Assembly (NCBI GenBank): GCA_003864495.1
Contig: PEDN01001355.1
Coordinates: 372,001-436,000 of the forward strand
Direction: 5' to 3'
Origin: Nemopilema nomurai
Taxonomy: Eukaryota; Cnidaria; Scyphozoa; Rhizostomeae; Rhizostomatidae
Length of the DNA stretch: 64,000 nt
Of this stretch, positions 34,001 through 44,382 are shown piece after piece. Made by a program: the position numbers and the translations under genes. The stretch's first letter is position 1. The number at the start of each line of letters is the position of its first letter. The notes beneath the pieces were generated by a model that ran no database searches, was not told the origin of the DNA, and worked only from the letters and a program-made list of their open reading frames with translations.

Positions 34001-37000
34001 GTAAAATGAAATTTTGTTAAGGTACCTTGGCCTTGTCCCATCAAGGAACTCATCACGGCACGCTGCACCACTTCGTAAATCTGAGACCCAAACGCAGCCT
34101 CCTGCATAATTAGAGAGTAAAAGTGCATGAAGGTTCAAAGCTGAGTCCTGTTCCATAGAATTAAGAACATCAAAAATTGTAAAATAAATCAAAACACAAA
34201 TGAAGTCGTGCTGATCCGGAGTACAAGAATAACGAAATGTCTCTGACAACACAAGAATAACGAAATGTTCATGGCTTTTTCACAAAACATCTGTCCTCTG
34301 TCCTTCACTCGGGTCATGCCAATGGGAATTAGCATATCAAAGAAGAAAGGTAGAAGGCAAAGACGAATGCTCGAACCTGATTTGAGGCCGACTGCTGTGT
34401 TTGACTCTCGGTGGGGCGGCTTCGTTGTGCTGATGCGTGGCCGGGAGCAGAGTTGGTTGTCTGCGAAGGACCCGTCATTCCAGCTGTTGACGTAGATGAT
34501 GTTTGGCCAGGGACTCTAGCAGAGCCTGGAAATTCGATAGAATTGAATTAGAGAGTGACAATTGAATCAAATCGAAAATCTGTTCCAACGGAAACATGGG
34601 CTTTAAGGCAGGCCCCTGTCTGATGGAATATGGACGCCAACGGCACAAAAAGATTAAACGAAAAGGTAGTGCATGTACAACTGAATATTATAGGGTGAAT
34701 CACACAAGCAATTATCACAGCGATTACTAAAACATAGAGGTCGTGCAGCAAAGTAATTCATTAATCCTTAGAAAAGGTTTAGAAAAATCATCGATCACCA
34801 GTGATTCGCAATGGTTTATGATCATTTGAAGGAATCAATGCATCATGCTGAGTTGTATCAGTTGCAGTATTGGAATTAACCATTTAACAACAAGGTCCTA
34901 TAGTTACCTGTCGCTGAGCTGTGTGTTTGCGCATTAGAACTCGGGGCATCTGCGGGAATCCCGCTGTGAATATGCTCAATCACCACGCTGCTGAGTTCCG
35001 CAAAGACCTGCGGCCTGCTCGTCCTGTTGTCGCCAGGCGTGCGCTCAAAGCGAGGCCCGAAGTGAAACGACTGGCACGGGACGGCGGGGTCCGGGTGACC
35101 AGAGACTGGGTTCGGGTAGAGCGCGTCAAGGCCGAACGGCAGCCTGGGAAGGTGAGGCGTTGCTGTTGGTTGCTGGCCGGCACTGGGCCTAGCCTGCGAC
35201 GAAGGCGCCGACTGCGAGGTGCTGCTGGCCGCCGAACTCAACATGCTGGCAAGGTCAAATGGTGCGAACGAGCCCAGGGTGGAGGCGCCTGTAGTGAACG
35301 TGGTACCAGTCGAGGACGGGGCGGACGGGGTCGACGTAGCATCATGCGTCGCCGTTGTGGTATCCATTGAGACGCTTGAATGCTGCGGTGGGGCGGCTGT
35401 CCGAACAGTGCGTAGCTGCGTAGGAATTTGTATGACTGTGGCCGACACGCCGATGGGACGACCAACCTATTTTGAAATTAATATCCACTGATAACTAAAG
35501 AACCAAAAAGTAACTGTTGCTATGTATTGAAATATCAAGTCAACATTTCAAGCAAGCGTTTTCTCTTGGGAGAGGAGAAGAAAGCGCAATAAGGTGGAAC
35601 AAAAGGAACTTTATCCAGCGGGAGCTTTGTCTTTTTGCAGTTCATTTCTTCAACATACAGAATTCATAGTTCCATAAAAATGGTGCCTTAGGGAGTTTGC
35701 TCTATGCGAAAGAGATACTAAGTAAAGGGCAGAATACTGATATATCACAAGGGTATAGCTTTGATAGAGCTTCATTGAACAGGGTAACGATATAAAACCT
35801 ATACTAAACCTGGGGCGTGACGATAGGCCTGGGCGTTTGGCTTGGGGTATTGAAGGTCGAGGAGCTGCCCGCGCCAGTCCGCTGACCCATATTTTGGAGA
35901 AAAGAACTGAACTGGACGAAAGGCTGACCAACACTCCTAGCACTAGAAGATGTTGTTGGTGCTGTTGTCGAGTCACTTTGAGTATTTGAGCTAGGAGGCG
36001 GGGCATTCGAAGAGAGCGGCACGGAAACGGGGTTCATCCGCGGCAAGCAGCTGAGTCTTTGGGGGTCTGGAGACTGGAAATTGAACGTGACGTCAGACAG
36101 AGCATGCATTGCATGGCTCATGTTGTGAATGATCTCGGCGATTCGGTCTGGAAGTGCATCGTCTGATTGACGTACCATCTACAAACACAATCAGAATTTT
36201 TGAAGACACTAATTACCACATAAGACTGAAAATAGGTGTCTATAAATAATATATGAAAAAAAACCAATAAGAAGTAACGAAAATCAATATTTGGCGTAAG
36301 ACGCTGCTTGCTCGGTGACGCGTGGTCACACGCTGGTAGTTTGTGGACGACGACTGTTCTAGGTTACTATTCCGAGTTTATACCTGGCGCAATCATTAAG
36401 CGACTCCCTGATTCACGCATCACTGTGGCGTAAGTGGTAAATAAGCGAAAAGAACGTAAGTGAAATAGGCGGATTTTGAAAATGGAAGATGGCGACTGTA
36501 ATTTTGCTAGTACTGCGTATTACAGCCATAAGTGTGCAACATCAATTATTTTCCTTACTATGACAAGGATTATTTTACCAAATGGCAGTTAGTGTCAATG
36601 TCAATAAAAATGTTCAAACCGGTTCCCTACCTCAGACGCAGGGTTTTCAAGCATATCTCTGTAGCGACTGAGCGATGGTTCCAATCGCTGGTACAAATTT
36701 TGGAAATTACGAATTACTCGGGAGAAGGATTGTGGCGAGTTCCTGTAACAGAAAGAAATAAATATCAAAAGGATGACGATTAAAAACAGATTGCTTAATA
36801 AGGCAGTTGAAAATCGCAGTCACTAACATACTCTCTTGTTTTTGTTTAGCTGAAACGTTTTTGCAAAATTTATTTATTTCAAGCCTAATGCCAAAATTAT
36901 AATTCAACAACCAGAAACTGGGCATTTGGAAAGGAAACCAAAACGACAAAAATGGGATTATATCCCATGAAAATTACATTAAAACTTATATCAAGTTTGA

Positions 37001-40000
37001 TAACTCCAAAAAAGTTAACTACTAGGGTAAGATCGACGTACGTCAATTCCAATGGACTATCCACTCCAGCCTCGTTTGGAGTTCGGGACTCATTGCCCAT
37101 GCCCTCTTCCAACGGCCTCGTATACGTGACTGATGCCTAAAAAGATAAGCGATAGTAGAAAAATAAAAAGGTCTTCTAATCACTAACGCATATATTTACA
37201 AGACTAGGCATATTCAAAGAGAGCCTTCACAATTCGATGAGATCCTTGAGAAACAAGGGTAAGGAACACCAGAAGAAGAACGAATCTCCAAACTTTCATC
37301 AGTCGGAAGCAAATCTTTGCTTGGTTGCAGACTCAAACAAAGACAAAAATGAATAAATACTGCTACATTAATCTGACTGAAAGAGTAAAGACAGGAACTT
37401 ACTGACAGCAAAAAAGACATAAATGAACAACGTCTATAGACATTTAGAAAAGAAACAAATTTTCATAATTTGACCTCTTTTATCAAATATTGTGATGTTC
37501 GGAACAAGTATTTTTAGGAAACAGATAGATCTATTTTGACGGCAAAGCAAAGACCATTGCGGTAACCAAGAAAGGTAGGATAATGTTAAATCAGAAGGGT
37601 CACATTCCTGACAGAATACGATTCAAAAAAATGAAAAAGATTGAAATGATACGTTGGAAACGAAGTGAGACCACCCATGACGTCATCAGCAATGCACGGT
37701 AGCCAAAAGCAGCATTGAATAGAAGCGGGATGAAACCTAATCTTCTTTAAGGTGGTTAGCTCAAGAAAGATCAGTTCACCTACCTCAAGCGCATCCAAGC
37801 GAGAATGAGCAGATCTGATGAAATTCTGGGCGTGTCTCAATCTCATCTGAGCATCCGTTGTATGTGAATGCTGGAAACGAGACAGAATACCTTAATTGCT
37901 GACTGTTTCAACGAAACAATTCAAGGACAGAAACAAATGATTAGAGATATGTCTTGATTATTTCGTGGTCTTTCTTTCATTATAGTTGCTGCAAGAAGTT
38001 TCTTGGGCTATCAGTTTGGCTAAAAATTAATGCAAGTAAAGGACTAACTACAACAACCGTACATTTTTCAAAGCCAGGTTCTCTTACCTGTCCATCAGAG
38101 TGCATATTGATCTGAACATTGACAGCAGTAGCATCACCCTGTGAAGGTTCAAACTGTTTAGCCAAAAGGGAAACCTTGCCCTATATATCTACACAAACAA
38201 ACATACTTTATAATTTCTACTTAGATCAAACTATGTCCCATTTATTCAGATATCTAAAACCATCAAGAATTGGGAGGCTATGAGGATGAATCGAGAAATG
38301 TTACCACTGATGTTGTAGAAACTGTGGCAGCTCCTTCTCCTCCACCAAATGACGACATTAGGCTTTCAACAATTTGGGGCAAGTAGAAGTCACCCATCTA
38401 CGGTACAAAAATAAATAATTTTGTCATAAACACAATAGCTTTTATATGCTCTAAAAACAAGGATTTGTTAAACAACTATAGCTTGAATATCAGACATTCA
38501 GCGACTTGGATTCAAATGTTTCTTATGTATCCTTTTATATGTTGAAGCCATGAGCAAAAGAAGGAAGGTAGAAGTGATTTATATAGCCCCAAGGGGCTCT
38601 ACAGCACCTGGAATCTTTCGCTAATTTAGGCAATTTATGGCAAAACATAATGAAATTGCAAGGTTCATTTTAAAGCAAGTTTATTTGGAGAATTGGATGC
38701 TTCATTAAGTTTGAAATACACCTGAGTGCCATTGCCCATTTCATCTCTTCCACCTTGAAAAGCCCCAATAAACACATTTGGCTGTCCACCATTATGCCCA
38801 CCACCTCCGTGGGGCCTCCTGTTTGAACTATCTGTAGGTCTTGCATCTGCTGTTGATGAAGCATCTTTAAAACATAGAAAGAGAATGATTTATTTTTTTT
38901 AACTCAAAATTACTTGCAAAATTGTAAAAAAACTAATAAAAGTCTTACAAATCACCAAATCTTGAAATTTCTTACAAAAACTGTATGCCTTACAAGAGTC
39001 TTTTGACTTGAGCAGTAGTCACTTCATTCAAATGGTCATAAGTAAATAAATACAAATGTTCAATTTTAGAACTTTGCCACTTTCATGACACTACAAGAGC
39101 CATCTTGATAAAGATCTTGAATACGAGGCCACTGAGCTTAGTTCAGTCTTAACAAAGAATGACATTCAGTTCTGTTGTCACTGTTCTGTTGTCAAATATG
39201 ATACTGTTATCAAATAAGCAAATAATTTTGAATCAATCATGGACGAAAATTCAAACACAAGTTGCTGGCTGCTTTCAAGAGACTTTTGCTGGTATTTATT
39301 CAGCAAGCATTGATGTAAACCAGATCTTGTAATCTCAGTCAACTTACTTGATGTTGGAGGTTGCCTTTCAACCAAGTGCACAACACATCCATCAACATCT
39401 GCAGGTAAAAAGTAACAATATATATATATGTATGTGTAAATAGGATAATATTTTTACACAAATATACATTTTCATCTGCTTTAACAATTAACCAAATGAA
39501 AGCTGGCTAGACCAAGAAGCAAACTAAGATCTTCAAACTTCACTGTTTAGATACAGTTTTCCAATATTGGTTAACTTTTATGCTTCACCATAGAAGAAAA
39601 TAAATTAAGCTCTAAAGTTTGTCCCTTTCTGGCTCAACATTAAATTCACTGAAATTCAAGTTAAATTCACTGTACGCTTTATATATTAAATCAGATCTGC
39701 TCAGCTACAAACAGTGTCTCCTAGTCTTTAAGTGACCAATTGTCAAGAAATATTTCTATAAAGAGGTTAGCAGGTGGGCAGAAAGTGGCTAGTTTGTTTT
39801 TAAATTTTAGTGCTAACCACAATTAAAATAGACATTGATTATATTGCAAATTCTCATTTAAACTCAGGAGAATTTCCTTAGGGGAGGACACTGCAAGATG
39901 GATGCATATACTAACTGTATTCCTTCAGCAGTTTCTCATCATGCAGGACTTTTCCCTTGAAAATAATTCTTTGTCTATCAGCAGCAATGCCCTATTGAAA

Positions 40001-41345
40001 TGGAAAAAACAAATTTCACAACAAATGCTATCCTCCTATATGAAATATTCCTGTTAAAACAACTAGCAACTTATGATGGCTAATATAGCTTGATAAATGT
40101 GAGCAAACTGAAATGCTCCAATCAAATATTTCTTTTCAGAGTTCTATTGACAAAATCTTTTGTTGGCTTGTGAACCCTTTTGGTCTTGCTTTGCCACATA
40201 TGATACATTGCATCATTCCACTACAAACTTTGCTTTCGTTATTAAAATTCACTCTCTGTTTAGGTTCATCTTTGCATCCTCATTATCTATTTCAAGTCAT
40301 GCAAAGCAAAATATACTAATGCTTGTCTTCATCTTAACTTCTAAATGGCTCTTTAATGTATTAATTGAAGGAGGGAGCCACTGCATTAAGTCCAATTAAA
40401 TGAAAAAGTCAAATTATCATCCAATTTAAAAATTTAAAATCTCTCATCAAACCAATATATAGTTCTCTTGATAGATGGCTTCTACCATCCACTATTAATG
40501 GGCATTTCTTTTCATATAAAAACTTTATTCCAAAAATAAACAAGCTTTTTTCATTGTATCCAGAAATGGCTTGCTTGTAGTACTTCCATAGAATCAATTT
40601 TTTCCATTCTAGGTACTTCTTTTGGCCCTTGTGACACAAATATTTCCTTGCAATCCTCAAATGACGAATTGACATTTGATGCAAAATAGTTTTTCATTAT
40701 AATTCCACTGTCTCCAATTACTGAAAGAAAGTTAGCTCCAAACAATCATGGTTTCTTGGCAAAAGCAACTTACAAGCTCTGGTGAAACTTTTTCCTTGAA
40801 GTCTTTAACTGTGGCCTAAAAGACAGCAGAGGTGATTAAAAACATGAGTCAACAGCATCATATTAAAAACTATTTAGAGAATTATGTTAGGTGTGTTATC
40901 TAAACTGCTTTCATTGCAAATTCAAATTAACTTCCAGCCTTTGGGAACAACCTTAATGGAAATTTGTTTAAATTTGGTGTTTAAATGCCAAGTTTTACAT
41001 TGAGGATCTGTATTTCCAAATTTCAACCATTTTTTACCCTCTTAGTTGTAACATCTCAGCTAGGTTGCAGCTGAACAAGAACAGATTTGCTTGTTAATGG
41101 CATTGCTACAGAAAGACAAAAACTTCTGCTGAGTTCAAGACCTATCGACACTGATGACGCATAAGCTAGGGTGATTGCCAAACCAGACATTTAAATGGCG
41201 ACTTGTAAAGGACACACAGACACCACGGAAATATATCAAAACGAAAGTATCGCCATAACACACAAAGCTAAAGATATAATCTCACCTTTTCGTCTACTTC
41301 AAAATGTGTACTTTTTGAATCTAGGGTCCTTACAGTCACCTTCAT
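27077..41345 (-). CDS. BAG6: BAG6 (BAT3/Scythe) chaperone scaffold, complete, 25 exons
   Basis: Exons in transcription order: 41345-41286, 40815-40774, 39991-39916, 39398-39351, 38864-38722, 38397-38305, 38180-38088, 37870-37784, 37136-37042, 36742-36631, 36178-35810, 35466-34908, 34525-34377, 34101-34026, 33551-33471, 33203-33129, 32600-32500, 31915-31862, 31372-31273, 30814-30684, 30022-29846, 28361-28200, 28015-27908, 27428-27332, 27225-27077. Sum 3237 nt, 1078 aa; human BAG6 is about 1130 aa. Family knowledge: BAG6 works with UBL4A and GET4/TRC35 to hold exposed hydrophobic segments, hand tail-anchored proteins to GET3 and route failures to the proteasome. An N-terminal ubiquitin-like domain, conserved middle helices, Ser/Thr/Pro-rich low-complexity centre and C-terminal SGLPAKRRK nuclear-localisation/BAG-like region are all present in order. 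No frame break was seen. Confidence 0.95.
28200..34101 (-). CDS. BAG6: BAG6 exons 14-22: helical repeats of the C-terminal half
   Basis: Residues about 643-961. Conserved motifs include FISDLFEQLSNHMTIDDIIE, LRPLRRLAPHVRQFVET and MRDMFVDFVISKLRA. In human BAG6 the corresponding stretch is all-helical and leads to the GET4/UBL4A-binding region. Exon sizes are small (54-177 nt) and all junctions keep phase. Confidence 0.88.
30280..30355. repeat. GTT-rich trinucleotide tract in BAG6 intron
   Basis: Imperfect run of GTTGTT/GCTGTT units about 75 bp long, in the intron between BAG6 exons 20 and 21. Confidence 0.65.
31681..31805. repeat. Degenerate ~37-bp tandem repeat in BAG6 intron
   Basis: About four copies of a unit around TTGCATATCACTAACTTCAA (variants TTGCATATCGCTAACTTCAA, TCGCACATCACAAACTTCAA, TCCCATATCGCTAATCCTGA). 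It lies in the intron between exons 18 and 19. Divergence between copies suggests an older array. Confidence 0.75.
33641..33705. repeat. Triplicated ~22-bp repeat in BAG6 intron
   Basis: Three copies of GCAAGCCTCGAAGTAGTAT-type units (AAACCTCGAAGTGATATAAC, AAGCCTCGAAGTAGTATGGC, AAGCCTCTAAGCTC), between exons 14 and 15. Confidence 0.7.
34377..36178 (-). CDS. BAG6: BAG6 exons 11-13: Ser/Thr/Pro/Gln-rich low-complexity region
   Basis: Residues about 284-642. It begins with an ordered helix (RIAEIIHNMSHAMHALSDVTF) and then becomes rich in S, T, P, A and Q. A short island, VGRPIGVSATVIQIP, and a second, PQVFAELSSVVIEHIHSG, interrupt it. Vertebrate BAG6 has a proline-rich centre at the same position. 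The 559-nt exon 12 is the largest of the gene and the richest in G+C. Confidence 0.88.
36631..38864 (-). CDS. BAG6: BAG6 exons 5-10: conserved central helical region
   Basis: Residues about 76-283. It contains GQPNVFIGAF, VNVQINMHSDGQ and RLRHAQNFIRSAHSRLDALE, matching the order of the conserved BAG6 middle domain (called DUF3538 in human). Next is a helical stretch, FSRVIRNFQNLYQRLEPSLS. Exons 6-8 are all phase 0, so exon skipping would keep the frame. Confidence 0.88.
39351..41345 (-). CDS. BAG6: BAG6 exons 1-4: ubiquitin-like domain
   Basis: Residues 1-75. Begins MKVTVRTLDSKSTHFEVDE and continues ATVKDFKEKVSPEL, ADRQRIIFKGKVLHDEKLL and NVDGCVVHLVERQPP. The HLVER motif at the end is characteristic of BAG6. 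The UBL is the docking module for ubiquitin ligases and the proteasome in studied homologues. The ATG at 41345 is the natural start because the domain begins directly at it. Confidence 0.95.
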
Positions 41346-43764
41346 TTTTGCGATGAATTATCCCAAAAGAAACCTCTCTGCCCGAGCAAACAGGCGACTG
41401 TTAGGCCAACAACTATGTCGATGATGGCGATTCTTTCTGTCGTAGTTTCTTCTCCAACTCAAAACAAACATACAAAATCAATTGAAAAATACCACGACTT
41501 CTTTAAAATGCTTATTACTGTGGTTTTTTGACAACTTCAAACGATTTCCTGCGACACTTTCAAAGCGCTTGACGCTGAAGCACAAATTCGGCAAGAAAGA
41601 GTCTGCCTCGATCTCATATCTCACTATTGGTGGCCTCGCCCGAAGGCGAGACCAAAGTTTTATCAGCTTAGGCTTGAGGTAAAGATGGCTTCATTCAAAC
41701 TGGAAACTCACCGTTTGATTTCTGACCAAAGCAAAGTAAAAACACTTTTCTCGATTTCTTCGAGAAACTTCGCATATTGTTCAGCGCAAAGAGATTCCAG
41801 TCCCCGGACGGATAGACATTTCCCACTCCCTTCATAGAATGTCATAGAATGTCATCAGTGTAATATATACGTAATAGATAGAAAATCACAAATAATATCA
41901 GTTCATTTCTAAAGTGTCTGCAAACATCAGGTCTGTAAATACCTCTCACCAAAAATTTTCAGCACAATTTGAGTATCTGGCATTGCCAATCATTTATCTT
42001 GCATTGATTTGTAGCATCAACTTATTCATACACTAGCTGTCTTCTGAAGTCTTCTGATCTATTTAGGTGACTGATTGCAAAAATCTAAGAACATATTCTG
42101 AAATAAGGGCCATTACAAAAATTGATGTTCGTTCTGCATATTGTCTTCCTTTCACCATATGCGGTGCTCTGTTCTTAGTACCCTAACAATGAAGGTGATT
42201 TCTACGCTTCTTAAGTCATTGCTACGCATGGCTGTATCTTTACATTAGAAAGAACTAGAACTGAGGCCAAATAAATCTAGCAAAATTGCTTAGGCGCATT
42301 GCAAATTTAGAATTATTAGATAGATTCCCGTGGAGACAAGCTACCCTTGAGTATAACAATAGAGGTGAAGAGTGAAAATGGAATAAACCTTGTAAATTTT
42401 TTTATTGAATTTGAGAAATGAATCGCAATACACTCACTGCCAGCTTACAGCACAATGTGGACTCAGAATTTAGAGAACCAACTTATTGATATTCTGAAAA
42501 TTCCGAAAAACGCAAGGCGCATCTTCATGATTACACCCTCAATAAAAGTAGCAGAGAATCCAAGCAAAGAAACAAAATATATAGGTAAATATATATCTGT
42601 ATTATATCTTTCTACTACGTATTTGTATTTATAAATCAAATCCTCAAATATTATTGTCGAATGGACATTATGAATAGCATTAGTACAAAATCAAAGCTTA
42701 GAATACACGTCATTATATTTCTTTATCATCACGTTGTTTTACTCCAAAATATTGGTCTACATGTTATAATATGTAACTCTTTAATGTCGAATCATTTAGA
42801 TGACTTGTCAACGTCAGTATTTAAACGTATATGTCTGAGTCTTTCTGTAAGCAGGCTCGAATATGCAGTTTGTAGAACGTTAAGGCTGGTTAATTGAAGC
42901 TACTTGGACTGGCAGTATACTCAAGGAACGAAGGGGCCCGATAGAAAATGGAGGGTTCCTTGCATGAAACTCCGTTAATGTATATTTTCGTGAAACTCAG
43001 TACCAAAAAACCTGCGACCCAAAGAAGTGAATTGCGAGCTGCTTACAGAAAGACTCTCAAAGGGTAAAAGACTTTAATAACGTTTCAAATTTTCACGTGG
43101 AGAAATGTCGATAACATAGTCCTTAACTCTATTTGAAGCAGAGCAGTTACGGTGAAACCTGTAGCTTTTACATTCTTCAGCTTCAAATTGAGTCTTCAAA
43201 TAGAAATAAAAGTTGGAGAACTTTAAGCAGGGTAATAGACTCGTAGAATAGGAGAGCAAGAATTTGACTCAGATTGAGGCTTTTTCCCTAGTTTTCCATC
43301 CGAGGTTGTGGAAGATCCATAAAGCGAGCCATTAGTTCGGTATGAAATGACAACAGCCAGTTCGACGTGAAAACGAGGCTGTCCAAGCGCGTCACGCCAC
43401 AACGGTAAACCAAATAGCCCCAGGGAATTATTAAACAGGAGCTGTACGCAAACTTGGTTGTAACAGGTGTCTTGTAAACACTAAATGGAGTCTACAATCG
43501 ATTGCCCGTTGCTTCCGATTACGAAATAGCTCGCTTTATAGCCAAAAGAAAAGTACATGCAAATTCCTTATCACGGAAGGGGTTTGTATTTCACATACGA
43601 GGCTGTGGGTGACCCTGTTACCTTACATTACACTTTCAAACTTCAGCCCGCCATATAACATTCCCAAAGAATAACTATGACAAACTTTTTCCCGATTAGA
43701 AATGGCCAGCAATTATCGATAGGCCCATGCTGCATGGACATCAACGAATGTTCAGCACATGGTG
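41346..43764. other. Intergenic region between ADAMTS stop and BAG6 start
   Basis: About 2.4 kb. The right part contains a minus-strand open frame at 43223-43480 that may be an alternative terminal exon of the ADAMTS gene (see findings). The left part should contain the BAG6 promoter; no TATA box or other regulatory motif is evident to the eye. Confidence 0.5.
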
Positions 43765-44382
43765 TCACTCATCCTGCAGTCGGTCGAGAATCTTCACCTT
43801 CGGAGGTCGGCAGTAGCGGGCCCCGGCCATGTCTCTGCAGCAGGGGGCGTCCCCCGGGCAGTCCGATTCGCTCTTGCAAGCAATATTTGGAAAGTAGTAT
43901 GGGTCTCGTAATGGGCAATGCTCTGTCACTGAAACGAGACCACGCAAAGATAGTTTTGTATACTGTTTATGAATCATTTCAATGCAAAACATCAACTAAG
44001 TTGTACTCCTTGGACATCATTTTCTCCTTTGGTAACTGTTCGTTCTTCTAGTCTCCTTAGAAGACCTCTTTTTCAAGATATGCCAGTGGAACAGCAAGCA
44101 ACATTCGGTCAAATTATCACCATAAACCCTCTATAGTTATAACAACTGAGCCAATGCATAGAGCGCCGTGGGCGAAGGATAGAGAAAATGAACGGTCCGA
44201 CGCATTAGCCGGGCCTATGAAAAACAGCAGCAACTACCAACCTTTCTGCACGCACATCTTTGGTCCGTATTCGCATTTGGTTGGACAGCAAGAAAGTCCG
44301 GTGCCACATTCAGAATCCTCCTTGCATGCGTATGACAGCAGCAGCTTAATGCACCTTAACTTCTCAGGCTTTGGACAATTTC
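43765..44382 (-). CDS. ADAMTS exons 29-30: two WAP four-disulfide-core domains
   Basis: WAP1 (exon 29) has the full eight cysteines in WAP spacing, including [21 protein letters not shown]2 (exon 30) has [14 protein letters not shown] and ends YCRPPK, with only six cysteines. Family knowledge: WAP domains are often inhibitors of serine proteases. The two are encoded by separate phase-1 exons, the usual form of a shuffled module. The stop TGA is at 43765-43767, 14 codons after the last cysteine-containing motif. Confidence 0.9.

Noticed and set aside
34921..35370. 149-codon Arg-rich plus-strand frame
   Set aside because: Antisense shadow of the G+C-rich BAG6 exon 12.
43677..44051. 124-codon plus-strand frame
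   Set aside because: It is the reverse shadow of the WAP2 exon, which has a strong domain match on the minus strand.
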